A DNA stretch of 24,213 bases, taken from contig DAOUMU010000517.1 in assembly GCA_034409055.1 (NCBI GenBank), positions 1-24,213 on the forward strand. The letters run 5' to 3'. Shown one piece after another: positions 1-6,922 of the stretch. Within the stretch, counting starts at the first letter, position 1; every line of letters starts with the position of its first letter. The translations under genes were made by a program, and so were the position numbers. This DNA comes from DAOUMU01 sp034409055 (GTDB lineage Bacteria; Chloroflexota; Anaerolineae; 4572-78; J111). The notes beneath the pieces are model-generated. The model saw nothing but the letters and a program-made list of their open reading frames with translations, was not told the origin of the DNA and ran no database searches.

Positions 1-12
1 TTGTCCCAACTC

Positions 13-84
13 CGTGAAACGTGAAGCGTGAAACGTGATGTTTTTACGCCATAAACCCTCACGTTTCACGTTTTACGCTTCACG
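13..84. repeat. Inverted pair of 7-bp-period repeats (CGTGAAA family)
   Basis: Positions 13-38 read as successive 7-base units of the form CGTGAAA or CGTGAAG. Positions 59-84 carry the near-complement with units such as CACGTTT and TACGCTT. The arms could fold into an imperfect stem of about 26 bp around a loop of about 20 bases. No gene lies in 1-166. Similar 7-bp-period inverted pairs recur at 16279, 17657, 20215 and 20962. Confidence 0.85.
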
Positions 85-92
85 TCGCCGAA

Positions 93-127
93 AGTTTTGG
101 GATGATTTAAATTTCGGAACTCCCTTA
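93..127 (+). repeat. 35-bp dispersed repeat, copy 1
   Basis: This segment, beginning AGTTTTGGGA and ending ACTCCCTTA, matches 17777-17811 at all but a few positions. Both copies lie directly downstream of a 7-bp-period inverted pair, so repeat pair and 35-mer may be one composite element. It is non-coding here. Confidence 0.75.
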
Positions 128-131
128 CTCG

Positions 132-166
132 CTACCCACTACCCACTACCCACTACCCGCTACCGG
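132..166. repeat. Tandem 7-bp repeat (CTACCCA)x5
   Basis: There are five consecutive 7-base units: CTACCCA three times, then CTACCCG and CTACCGG. A degenerate sixth unit, CTAAGTT, contains the complement of the stop codon of the DUF3054 gene (167-169). The array therefore abuts the 3' end of that gene exactly. Unlike the other 7-bp arrays it has no obvious inverted partner. Confidence 0.9.
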
Positions 167-601
167 CTAAGTTAAACGACGATTCACCCACCAGCTATAA
201 CCCAATCGCCAGATCAGCATAAAAAAGGTGGTTATACTAAGAGTGGCCAGGGCAAAGATAGGTATGATACCGGCCGGAATGGGTCGCCCCAGAAATAGAG
301 CCCGCAATACCAGGGCCAGGGGCCCACCGATGGCCCAGGCCAGGAGTAGACGGGGTACCAGTTTGCGCCAATTTTGGCTCACCTCGGCTCGAAAAAGGCC
401 AAACCAGGGGGTGATTAAAAACCAGCCAACCACAAACGGCGCAGCAGTAGTCAAAGTGGCAGTCATATCTGTGATTGAAAGGCCGTGCCTGCTACGACCA
501 ACCCAGACAAAGATCAGCATCGTCAGCAAATCGCCGCCGATGAGCCAGACCACTCGCCTGGCCAGAGGATTGGTTCGCCTGCCTGTTGTCAATTGCTCCA
601 C
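167..601 (-). CDS. DUF3054 family membrane protein
   Basis: This is a small integral membrane protein of 144 aa with four predicted hydrophobic helices. It resembles DUF3054: a first helix starting GGDLLTMLIF followed by VGRSRHG, then TAAPFVVGWFL, a basic loop, AWAIGGPLALVLRAL, and a last helix ending in WRLGYSW. No catalytic residues are evident and the family function is unknown. An upstream TTG at 637 is in frame, but I chose the GTG at 601. It has a GAGGGAG ribosome site six bases upstream, and a promoter at 647-674 would leave the TTG almost leaderless. The gene stands alone, and its stop codon falls in a degenerate unit of the CTACCCA array. The family call comes from remembered motifs, not a search. 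Confidence 0.8.
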   Translation of the reverse strand: MEQLTTGRRTNPLARRVVWLIGGDLLTMLIFVWVGRSRHGLSITDMTATLTTAAPFVVGWFLITPWFGLFRAEVSQNWRKLVPRLLLAWAIGGPLALVLRALFLGRPIPAGIIPIFALATLSITTFFMLIWRLGYSWWVNRRLT

Positions 602-646
602 AGTTTTCTCCCTCGCCAACCTCAAATAAGTCGGCAACAGTCAGTC

Positions 647-674
647 AGTATAATAAACTTCATTTCATTGTCAG
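647..674 (-). promoter_or_regulatory. Putative sigma-70 promoter for the DUF3054 gene
   Basis: On the minus strand, CTGACA (669-674) is followed after 16 bases by TATACT (647-652). Transcription would start near 640, about 40 bases upstream of the chosen GTG start at 601. Confidence 0.55.
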
Positions 675-729
675 ACAAGTTTGTTAGCCCAAATAGGTTC
701 AAAGGCCGCATAATATTATGACAAGCTAA

Positions 730-758
730 TTGACATGTTATGGAAAGTTCAGTAAAAT
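730..758 (+). promoter_or_regulatory. Putative sigma-70 promoter for the surface protein gene
   Basis: TTGACA (730-735) and TAAAAT (753-758) are separated by 17 bases, close to a perfect housekeeping promoter. The transcript would have a leader of about 100 bases containing the palindrome at 773-799. Confidence 0.65.
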
Positions 759-772
759 GGAATATGTCAAGA

Positions 773-799
773 GTAGGCCGGGCATCCCCATGCCCGGCG
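773..799. repeat. GC-rich palindromic repeat, copy 1
   Basis: The core GCCGGGCAT, CCCC, ATGCCCGGC is an inverted repeat with 9-base arms and a 4-base loop. It lies in the leader of the next gene. A 27-base copy with one base change sits 104 bases downstream, inside that gene (877-903). Confidence 0.85.
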
Positions 800-863
800 C
801 TGAGAGTGGTTGGTGGTCAGGCAATGGAGACGAGAGTACCGCCAACCTGAAAGGAGTGTCATC

Positions 864-2036
864 ATGATACGTATGGGTAGGCCGGGCATCCCCATACCCG
901 GCGATAGTATCGGCTTCAGGATAATCTTCAGCATCATCCTGATTGTTGGCTTATTATACATACCAACGCCGGCCTTCTCTCAAGATAGCCCCAATATTCA
1001 GAATTTAATTCTCAACGGCGGGTTTGAAGAAGGTTTTCAGTCGGAATTTGGCATTGGTTATGGCTGGGGTGGCTTTAGCAACGGCAACGCTACGGTTGGT
1101 TGGAACGCTGATACCTGGCAGAAAGTGGTCATCGCCGGGCAGAATGCCCAAATGATTGAAATTAAAAATGCGACCGAACGAGATCGCTATGCCGGTATCT
1201 ATCAAACCGTATCGGTTGTGCCGGGTCAACAATATAAACTGGCGATTAACGGCCTCGTTCGTTCAGACGAAGGCGATATCCAACTCTCTGATTACGGCTA
1301 TCGGTTGCAATATGCGGTTGATTATGAGGGTGGTACCGCCTGGGAATTGATTGACAATGAAGCCTGGGGCGAACTCCCCTGGGACGAACAGCCCCTGTAT
1401 GATTCGCTCGACGAAACTTACCGCTTCGACACATTTGAAACGACCCTTACGGCCCGAGGCGACAAATTGACCCTGTTTATTAGAGGCTGGAAAAAGTGGA
1501 TCAACAACGGCTCCGGCATTTTTAACCTTGATGAAATTAGTTTGGTTGGACCTGCGCCCGAGGATTTTCAAGCGCCGGTCCCGCAAGCGGCTTCAGTGAG
1601 CAACTCCGCCGCGCCGGCCGGGGCTGAACCTGTAACGACCGACACTGCCAGCCAGGTTTCTGAACAGAAAGATGAACCAACCTCGGCCCAGGCTCCAGTT
1701 GATGAAGCAACGTCCCAAACCGAAGTCTCATCTCAAACAGAAGATTCACCCCAAACAAACGCTTCTTCTCAACCGGCCGAAGTTCCCAAATCAGATACCG
1801 CTTCCTCTCAGCCAGAAGCCGCCCCCCAAACAGAAACCGTTTCATCCCAGCCAGAGGCTTCTGCCGGCCAAACCGAACCGGCTTCACCCTCGACAGATGC
1901 TTCGCAGTTGCCCGTTTCTGGTCGAGGCAGCGACGATTCGGTAAATTATATCATTATCAGTGGTGCGGTTTTACTACTGGTGTTGTTCGGCGGTGCAGTC
2001 GCGGCCATAATGCGGCAGCGCAATCCCGTTGAATAA
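864..2036 (+). CDS. Exported membrane-anchored protein with jelly-roll/CBM-like domain
   Basis: This is a 390-aa exported protein, probably displayed on the cell surface. A basic, unusually long n-region precedes a hydrophobic signal segment (about residues 16-34, ending PTPAFSQ). Residues 40-235 begin NLILNGGFEEGF and end with FNLDEISLVGP, typical of CBM4/9-like or other galactose-binding-fold carbohydrate-binding domains. A low-complexity Ser/Gln/Thr/Pro/Glu linker follows, with recurring SSQPE and SQTE units (about 235-350). Then comes one TM helix (about 357-378) and a short basic tail. The start at 864 has AAGGAG seven bases upstream; the ORF extends to 810 without a comparable site. Ligand and partner are unknown. 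The next gene is also exported, so the pair may act together at the cell envelope. Part of the n-region is encoded by a palindromic repeat. Confidence 0.75.
   Translation: MIRMGRPGIPIPGDSIGFRIIFSIILIVGLLYIPTPAFSQDSPNIQNLILNGGFEEGFQSEFGIGYGWGGFSNGNATVGWNADTWQKVVIAGQNAQMIEIKNATERDRYAGIYQTVSVVPGQQYKLAINGLVRSDEGDIQLSDYGYRLQYAVDYEGGTAWELIDNEAWGELPWDEQPLYDSLDETYRFDTFETTLTARGDKLTLFIRGWKKWINNGSGIFNLDEISLVGPAPEDFQAPVPQAASVSNSAAPAGAEPVTTDTASQVSEQKDEPTSAQAPVDEATSQTEVSSQTEDSPQTNASSQPAEVPKSDTASSQPEAAPQTETVSSQPEASAGQTEPASPSTDASQLPVSGRGSDDSVNYIIISGAVLLLVLFGGAVAAIMRQRNPVE
877..903. repeat. GC-rich palindromic repeat, copy 2, inside a coding sequence
   Basis: This is the same 27-base palindrome as 773-799 with one substitution. 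It overlaps codons 5-14 of the surface-protein gene and encodes the segment GRPGIPIPG of the signal-peptide n-region. The reading frame is kept. Confidence 0.85.
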
Positions 2037-2099
2037 GCCTTCAGATGGGCCTTTACTCAGAAAGTTTTGCTTATTGAGGGGTTACAAGGAACCGCCGAT

Positions 2100-2143
2100 G
2101 GCGCGGGGGGTGTGGGGGGTGTCCCTCCACTCTCCTCCGCGCC
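2100..2143. other. GC-rich hairpin between two exported-protein genes
   Basis: GGCGCGG (2100-2106) pairs with CCGCGCC (2137-2143) around a G-rich then C-rich interior that can extend the stem imperfectly. No T-run follows, so it is not a canonical terminator. It could attenuate or stabilise transcript between the two genes. Confidence 0.4.
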
Positions 2144-2187
2144 ACACGCATCGTATGAAAACTACATTTTCATAGGAGAATGAAATT

Positions 2188-3498
2188 ATGAAAAAATCTA
2201 TTTGGGTAATAGTAGTTTTAATACTGATCCTGGCCACATTACCCCTTGCTGCTCAGGCTGCGCCTCTAAAAAAACTTAGCTGGCGCGCTGAATATTACGA
2301 TAACAATAGCCTATCCGGTCCGCCCAAAGTCAACCGTTTTGAGGATACAATAAATCATGAGTGGGGCTATGACTCGCCAGCGCCCGGGGAGTTACCCAGC
2401 AACTACTTCTCGACCCGTTGGACAGCGGTCCGCCCTTTTGAGAAAGGGACTTACCTGTTTCTTTTAACGGTTGACGATGGCGCTCGTGTTTGGTTAGATG
2501 GCAAATTGATCATCAATGCCTGGGACATCGGTTATAAAGATAAGCTTAAGGCCAAAATATACTTTGAGGAAACGGGCGATCATGAGATTCAAGTGGCCTA
2601 CTTTGAAAATACCGGCAAGGCTATTATTCACCTGGAGTGGATTCAACTTGGCGGTGAAGATGACATTGTGGGCGCCTGGCGCGGCGAATATTTTATCAAC
2701 AAGGATTTAGAAGGAGAACCCGTTCTGGTCCGACAAGATGGGGCCATTAATTTTGATTGGAATAGTGGCTCCCCTGCCCCCAAAGTTACCCGGGACAATT
2801 TCTCCGTACGCTGGACTCGCTCTATTTACCTGAAAGCCGGTTACTATAATTTCACCATCCAACATGACGACGGTATGCGCATCTTCGTTGATGATAAAAA
2901 TATCTATGATTCCTGGTTTGACCAACCCGTAACTTACAACATTCGCCGGGTCCATCTGTATGAGGGTTATCGTACTTTCAGGGTAGAGTACTATGATCAT
3001 TTGGGCAATGCCATCGCCCGGGTCATGATCGATCATGACCCTGGTAATTACGAACCCTATGAACCGGACCCCGATGGGGCCACGATTGTGGATAATACCA
3101 GCAGTGGTTTCCGGTGGGGTGGTCCGGTGGCCCATCGCCACGTCGCTCGGGGGGGCTATGGTTCCGACTTCTACTGGACTTACAACGCCGCCAGTACGCC
3201 TGTTAACTTTGCCAACTGGACCCCGGCCTTGCCTGGCGCTGGGAACTATGAACTGTTCGTTTTCATTCCTGGGGGAAATGTGGCCACGACCACCAGTGCT
3301 CGTTATCGTATTCAACACCACGGGGAGCGGGTTGATCGGGTGCTCAATCAGAGTCTTTACGACACCGAGTGGATTACCCTGGGGACTTATTATTTTGACG
3401 CTGGCGGTAATGAATTTATCAGCCTCTATGACAATACCAGCGAAAGTACCGGCAGTACCCAAATAGTCTTTGACGCCATCAAGTTTGCCAAACGTTAG
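2188..3498 (+). CDS. Secreted protein with two PA14 domains and a golvesin-like C-terminal domain
   Basis: This is a 436-aa secreted, probably glycan-binding protein. Residues 1-25 form a signal peptide (MKKS then a hydrophobic core ending AAQAA). Two PA14-like domains follow, at about 31-152 and 161-285. Each begins WRAEYY or WRGEYF and carries the hallmark DDG motif (VDDGARVWLDG and HDDGMRIFVDD). Residues 300-436 match the golvesin/xanthan-lyase-type binding domain: a VDNTSSGF-like opening, YGSDFYWTY, a tryptophan-containing TPALPGAGNYELFVF strand, and a closing VFDAIKFAKR. I see no catalytic domain, so a binding or adhesion role is inferred. The start has AGGAGAA eight bases upstream. It follows the membrane-anchored protein after 151 bases and may share its transcript. 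Confidence 0.82.
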   Translation: MKKSIWVIVVLILILATLPLAAQAAPLKKLSWRAEYYDNNSLSGPPKVNRFEDTINHEWGYDSPAPGELPSNYFSTRWTAVRPFEKGTYLFLLTVDDGARVWLDGKLIINAWDIGYKDKLKAKIYFEETGDHEIQVAYFENTGKAIIHLEWIQLGGEDDIVGAWRGEYFINKDLEGEPVLVRQDGAINFDWNSGSPAPKVTRDNFSVRWTRSIYLKAGYYNFTIQHDDGMRIFVDDKNIYDSWFDQPVTYNIRRVHLYEGYRTFRVEYYDHLGNAIARVMIDHDPGNYEPYEPDPDGATIVDNTSSGFRWGGPVAHRHVARGGYGSDFYWTYNAASTPVNFANWTPALPGAGNYELFVFIPGGNVATTTSARYRIQHHGERVDRVLNQSLYDTEWITLGTYYFDAGGNEFISLYDNTSESTGSTQIVFDAIKFAKR

Positions 3499-3526
3499 TG
3501 AATATTTAGCCACGTTCGCTAGGGCG

Positions 3527-3682
3527 TGTTGACATTTCGGATTATGTCATTCTGAGCGACCACAGGGAGCGAAGAATCTCCTATTTTGCCTTGAATTTGT
3601 CCTCGTTGCTGGAGATTCCTCGTCGTTTATGCCCTTTGGGTACTGCGCTCCTCGGAATGACATTTTTAGGCAAATGTCAACA
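3527..3682. mobile_element. MITE-like palindromic element, TCATTCYGAG family, copy 1
   Basis: This 156-bp non-coding element has perfect 11-base terminal inverted repeats, TGTTGACATTT and AAATGTCAACA. Inside, the left arm (TCATTCTGAGCG, GAAGAATCTCC) pairs with the right arm (GGAGATTCCTCGTCG, CTCGGAATGACA), so the transcript would fold into a long hairpin. Related copies lie at 5046-5236 and 9811-9968. It has no ORF of its own and would need an enzyme supplied in trans. Confidence 0.75.
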
Positions 3683-3696
3683 GAACCTAGTTAAGA

Positions 3697-3746
3697 AAAG
3701 CCTCTGCCGGACAGAACTCGATGCGATGCTCTCGGCAGAGGCTTTT
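3697..3746. terminator. Rho-independent terminator, probably bidirectional
   Basis: AAAAGCCTCTGCCG (3697-3710) pairs with CGGCAGAGGCTTTT (3733-3746) around a 22-base loop, followed by TTAT. An A-run on one side and a T-run on the other let it work in both directions. It would end the PA14 gene transcript and possibly the leftward fbp transcript. A MITE-like element lies between it and the PA14 gene. Confidence 0.8.
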
Positions 3747-3760
3747 TTATTTGTATGTAG

Positions 3761-3872
3761 GTATCACTTCAATAATTCGGGGAGGGGTAGGGGCGAGGCA
3801 ACTTGGAGAGCAGGTTGTTTGCTTCGAGACCCTCAATCCGAGTTGCCTCGCCCCTACTTTTCGAGAAGATAC
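3761..3872. mobile_element. 112-bp MITE-like element, copy 1
   Basis: The ends GTATCACTTC and GAGAAGATAC are imperfect terminal inverted repeats. The core pairs GGGGCGAGGCAACTTGG with CCGAGTTGCCTCGCCCC around a loop containing TTGTTTGCTTCGA. Copies of almost identical length lie at 8920-9031 and 16352-16464. It is non-coding. Confidence 0.75.
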
Positions 3873-3905
3873 GTATGTAGGGCAATTTGCTAAATTGTGC
3901 CTGGG

Positions 3906-3922
3906 ACAAGTTGCCAACTTGT
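3906..3922. repeat. Short palindrome ACAAGTTG-C-CAACTTGT
   Basis: This perfect palindrome has 8-base arms and lies just downstream of the fbp stop codon. A related palindrome (AACAAGTT, AGC, AACTTGTT) lies at 5012-5030 upstream of fbp, so the gene is bracketed. A weaker inverted repeat with the same design (GCAATTT, AAATTGT) precedes it at about 3881-3898. Confidence 0.7.
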
Positions 3923-3933
3923 CTTACAACCTA

Positions 3934-4959
3934 TTACGCCGGTCTATCATATTCAGCGATAAACCCTTCCACTTTTTCCACCAACTCCGTATTACCCACA
4001 AACAGCGGCGTACGCTGATGTAATTCCGTCGGTTGTACCTCCCGGATAGGTTGGCGGCCAGTAGAAGCGTAACCCCCGGCCTGCTCGATGATGAAACCCA
4101 TCGGTATGGCCTCGTAAAGTAGACGTAACTTGCCGTTGGGTGATTTGGTGTCGGCCGGATAGTAAAAAACACCACCACCCAACAGAGTGCGGTGAATGTC
4201 AGCGATCATAGAGCCGACGTAACGCAGAGAAAGTGACCGGCCGGCCCCTTCCTCACCCCGCAGCCAGCGAGTGTAACGTTTCACACCCTCGCTCCAGCGG
4301 CTTTGGTGGCCCTGGTTAGCACTGTAATATTTTGGTATTTCTGGCAGGCGAATGTCGGCATGGGAGAGCAGAAACTCACCAATGCTTGGATCGAGCGTAA
4401 ATCCATTAACCCCGTTGCCGGTGCTATAAACCAGCATGGTACTGGAACCGTAGACCAGATAACCGGCTGCAACCAGATCAGCGCCTTTTTGTAACACATC
4501 TTCTAAGGTACCCGGTCCTGAAGGGGTTTTACGTTTAAAGATAGCGAAAACAGTGCCCACACTGACGTTGTAATCTATATTGGATGAACCGTCCAGGGGG
4601 TCAAAGAGGAGTACATATTTGCCGATGGGGTATTGTGGGGGAATAGGGATAATGTCTTCTTCTTCCTCAGAGCCCATCACTGCCAGCCGGCCGGTGTGGT
4701 CGTTAAGCTGAAAAATAGTCCGCTGGGCGTAAGTATCTAGCTTTTGGACTTCTTCACCCTGCACGTTTTGGATACCGGTACCCCCCAGGATGTCTGCCAA
4801 TCCGGCCCGCCTGATGTGGCTGGCAATAAGCTTACCGGCCAGGGCAATATCGTAGAGAAGATTAGTCAGTACACCAGTAGCATCAGAAAAAGCAGCCTGC
4901 TGTTCCATAATGTGCCGTTCAATGGTGGTAATTTTTTTGTTCATTTTTGTATTAGACAT
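3934..4959 (-). CDS. fbp: Class I fructose-1,6-bisphosphatase
   Basis: This enzyme hydrolyses fructose 1,6-bisphosphate to fructose 6-phosphate in gluconeogenesis, in the cytoplasm with divalent metals. The 341-aa length fits class I FBPases. Visible motifs are the acidic MGSEEEED, the metal site FDPLDGSSNIDYNVSVGT (D120 and D123 in DPLD), the substrate region YSANQGHQSRW, RYVGSMIADIHRTL, and LLYEAIPMGFIIEQAGG near the C-terminus. The ORF reaches 5016, but I start at 4959 because AAGGAGG sits six bases upstream. No pathway partner is adjacent. It is a single gene with palindromes on both sides and a dense repeat upstream. Identification is secure. Confidence 0.96.
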   Translation of the reverse strand: MSNTKMNKKITTIERHIMEQQAAFSDATGVLTNLLYDIALAGKLIASHIRRAGLADILGGTGIQNVQGEEVQKLDTYAQRTIFQLNDHTGRLAVMGSEEEEDIIPIPPQYPIGKYVLLFDPLDGSSNIDYNVSVGTVFAIFKRKTPSGPGTLEDVLQKGADLVAAGYLVYGSSTMLVYSTGNGVNGFTLDPSIGEFLLSHADIRLPEIPKYYSANQGHQSRWSEGVKRYTRWLRGEEGAGRSLSLRYVGSMIADIHRTLLGGGVFYYPADTKSPNGKLRLLYEAIPMGFIIEQAGGYASTGRQPIREVQPTELHQRTPLFVGNTELVEKVEGFIAEYDRPA

Positions 4960-5011
4960 CTTTGTCCTCCTTGCTTGTTTAATCGTCGGATAATTTGCCA
5001 CGTTGCCTCGG

Positions 5012-5030
5012 AACAAGTTAGCAACTTGTT
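5012..5030. repeat. Short palindrome AACAAGTT-AGC-AACTTGTT
   Basis: This is a perfect 8-base-arm palindrome related to 3906-3922, with shared flanks (GCCT before, TACAA after). It lies about 50 bases upstream of the fbp start and so could fall in its leader or promoter region. Its recurrence downstream of the same gene argues for a dispersed repeat over a specific operator. Confidence 0.65.
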
Positions 5031-5045
5031 CTACAATCTTTTAAA

Positions 5046-5236
5046 GTGCACCCGTAACTGCCTACCCTCATGTCATTCCGAGGAGCGCAGTACCCAAAGG
5101 GCATAAACGACGAGGAATCTCCGAAACTTTGGCCAAAAAGAGGTCTACCCTGTGCCCCTTGGGTATTTACCAAAACCTCGGGGATTCTTCACTCGCTACG
5201 CTCGTTCAGAATGACATGGTAGGTAGTTACGTGCAC
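5046..5236. mobile_element. MITE-like palindromic element, TCATTCYGAG family, copy 2 (191 bp)
   Basis: The terminal inverted repeats start GTGCACCCGTAACTGCC and end GGTAGTTACGTGCAC. Internal arms TGTCATTCCGAGGAGCGCAG and CGCTCGTTCAGAATGACA pair. Compared with 9811-9968, this copy carries two extra 17-base blocks that are largely complementary to each other (TACCCAAAGGGCA and TGCCCCTTGGGTA). It lies in the divergent gap between fbp and the HNH gene. The rest of that gap (5237-5381) shows nothing else I can name. Confidence 0.8.
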
Positions 5237-5381
5237 CCAAATTATAACATTGGTTGGACAGAGTGCAAGGTCATGATTTGACCAGGATCATCAGGAGTTT
5301 TGCATAAATACTGGCCCCAAAATATAGGAGGTGATAAACACAATCTATATCTCGTCGTTCCTCAATAATTGGTAATTTTAC

Positions 5382-5410
5382 TTGACCCATTGAATCGAGT
5401 TTGATATAAT
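5382..5410 (+). promoter_or_regulatory. Sigma-70 promoter for the HNH gene
   Basis: TTGACC (5382-5387) and a consensus TATAAT (5405-5410) are separated by exactly 17 bases. The start codon at 5459 lies about 42 bases after the expected transcription start. No operator is apparent. Confidence 0.75.
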
Positions 5411-5458
5411 GTTAGCCAGTTATGTCCACTCCTCGTTGTTGACTGGAGGTTGCCTGTC

Positions 5459-5956
5459 GTGGGAAACGTGCTCGTTTTGAATGCAACTTACGAACCTCTT
5501 AATATCGTTTCGGTCAAACGGGCGATTGTCTTGCTGCTGAAAGAGAAAGCAGAATTGATTGAAGCGGCTGAGGCCAAGCTTCGTTCGGAGAATTTGCAAT
5601 TACCCGTACCGTTAGTGATTCGCCTGGTTTACTTTGTGAAGGTACCGCGTCGTATCTCCCTGCCTGTCACCCGGCGAGGGGTACTATCCCGCGACCATTA
5701 CACCTGCCAGTATTGTGGGGCCACGCTGCTGGCCAAGGAGTTAACTGTTGATCACATTGTGCCACGCTCGCGAGGGGGTAAAATGAGCTGGGAAAATGTA
5801 ACCACAGCCTGCGAGAAATGTAATGGGCGCAAAGGTGATCGGACCCCGACCGAAGCCAATATGAAATTGTTGAGCAAACCAAAGCGTCCGCGCTACATTG
5901 CCATAGCGACTGTGACCAGCGCCGAGGCCAGACGGGTCTGGGGCAAATATATATAG
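5459..5956 (+). CDS. HNH endonuclease family protein
   Basis: This 165-aa protein belongs to the widespread HNH group that begins with a NVLVLNATYEPLNIVS-like segment. The nuclease module is at about residues 75-130. It contains a CQYCG pair, LTVDHIVPRSRGG with the catalytic histidine, WENVTTACEKCNGRKGDRTP with the second CxxC, and an asparagine in WENV. Four cysteines would bind a structural zinc. It probably nicks or cuts DNA, but the biological role of this subfamily is unsettled. An upstream in-frame TTG at 5450 touches the ribosome site. The GTG at 5459 has GGAGG nine bases upstream and is preferred. It stands alone between its own promoter and a strong terminator, which suggests a resident gene and not a homing cargo. 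Confidence 0.88.
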   Translation: MGNVLVLNATYEPLNIVSVKRAIVLLLKEKAELIEAAEAKLRSENLQLPVPLVIRLVYFVKVPRRISLPVTRRGVLSRDHYTCQYCGATLLAKELTVDHIVPRSRGGKMSWENVTTACEKCNGRKGDRTPTEANMKLLSKPKRPRYIAIATVTSAEARRVWGKYI

Positions 5957-5980
5957 GTTGAGGCTGCTTTGTGTCGCCGC

Positions 5981-6022
5981 CAATGCCTCTGTACTTTCTT
6001 GTACTGAGGCATTTTGTATTTT
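5981..6022. terminator. Rho-independent terminator between convergent genes
   Basis: AATGCCTC (5982-5989) pairs with GAGGCATT (6006-6013). An inner GTAC/GTAC step extends the stem around a TTTCTT loop. A T-rich tail, TTGTATTTTT, follows. It lies between the HNH gene and the convergent nucleosidase gene and probably serves the HNH gene. Confidence 0.8.
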
Positions 6023-6029
6023 TGAAAAT

Positions 6030-6875
6030 TTATTCAAGTTGGGTTATGATTGTCGCCGTGACCCGGGCTGCATTTACCGTAGCCCGGCGGATGGCCTGGC
6101 GGACTTTTAGGGCAGTTTTTAAGGAGGCTGGCCTCTTGACCATTGTTGTCACTTTACGCCTGGTTTGGGCAATCCTGACCAGGATATTAGCCGGTTCGTC
6201 GCTATAGGTGACCAGGCTGAGTAGATCAAAATCGATGGCCGAGTCTGCCCCGTCGCTCACGGCTCGGATAGCCAGCCAGGGGGTATTGTTCAAAAAGGCC
6301 ACCTGGGCCATCGCCCCAGACTCCATATCCACGGCCAGGGCATTGAAAGTATTTCGTAGCCAATCCTTTTTAGTTTTAGCCGCAATCACCTGGTCACCAC
6401 TGACCAGGCCACCGAGTTTAATCTGGGGTGTCGTTTTAGGCCAGGTGATGGCCGTGGCCGCTTGCCAGGCTGTCCTTAGCAGAGTCGGGTCGGCTACCAG
6501 GGTACGATAATAATGTAACCCATCCGGTTGGGAATTATCGTATATCCCCAGGTATAAAAAACCACTGTCTAAATGCAGGCCGGCATCATGGGGGGTTACC
6601 TTTTCGGCCAGAACAACGTCGCCAATTTGTAACTGTGGGCTCAGAGCCCCGGCTGAACCACAGCTTATCATCAAGCTGACCTCGTACCGATCAATCAGGT
6701 GCTGGGTGACCGCCGCCGTCTGAACCTTACCCGGTCCCACTTCGGCCAAGACGACAGGCCGTTTAGCCAGGTGGCCCTTATAAAACCGGGTTTGAATTTG
6801 TTCGAGCGTCGCTTCGACGCTAATAAATTTTAAGAGAGCCTTTGCTTCACCTTGTACGGCAATTAGACCGATCAT
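6030..6875 (-). CDS. MTA/SAH nucleosidase-like phosphorylase superfamily protein
   Basis: A purine-nucleoside phosphorylase/hydrolase fold enzyme (PNP_UDP_1), most like 5'-methylthioadenosine/S-adenosylhomocysteine nucleosidases, which release adenine. Motifs are MIGLIAVQGEAKAL at the N-terminus, EVGPGKVQTA, MISCGSAGAL, the GLVSGDQVI segment, AVDMESGAMAQVA with the nucleoside-binding Met-Glu, and AIRAVSDGAD with the catalytic-type aspartate. At 281 aa it is about 50 residues longer than typical MtnN. The extra part is a strongly basic C-terminal tail (from about residue 228, rich in R and K). Start at 6875 with a weak GGTAAG site. It is divergent from the HARP-like gene with 47 bases between starts. 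The exact nucleoside substrate cannot be fixed from sequence, so I give no symbol. Confidence 0.85.
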   Translation of the reverse strand: MIGLIAVQGEAKALLKFISVEATLEQIQTRFYKGHLAKRPVVLAEVGPGKVQTAAVTQHLIDRYEVSLMISCGSAGALSPQLQIGDVVLAEKVTPHDAGLHLDSGFLYLGIYDNSQPDGLHYYRTLVADPTLLRTAWQAATAITWPKTTPQIKLGGLVSGDQVIAAKTKKDWLRNTFNALAVDMESGAMAQVAFLNNTPWLAIRAVSDGADSAIDFDLLSLVTYSDEPANILVRIAQTRRKVTTMVKRPASLKTALKVRQAIRRATVNAARVTATIITQLE

Positions 6876-6922
6876 GTTCTTACCAATTGTTTATCATCGT
6901 TGAGACAGAAAGGTTATTAAAA

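Noticed and set aside
13..84. Could the repeat clusters be CRISPR arrays?
   Set aside because: Units are 7 bases and contiguous, with no 25-40-base repeats separated by unique spacers, and no cas genes are present.
2707..3513. 268-codon open frame on the minus strand opposite the PA14 gene
   Set aside because: It is antisense to a gene with clear PA14 and golvesin motifs, has no recognisable domain and is explained by the codon pattern of the real gene.
5459..5956. HNH gene as a homing endonuclease or intron cargo
   Set aside because: It has its own consensus promoter and terminator, interrupts no gene, and belongs to a widespread resident family.
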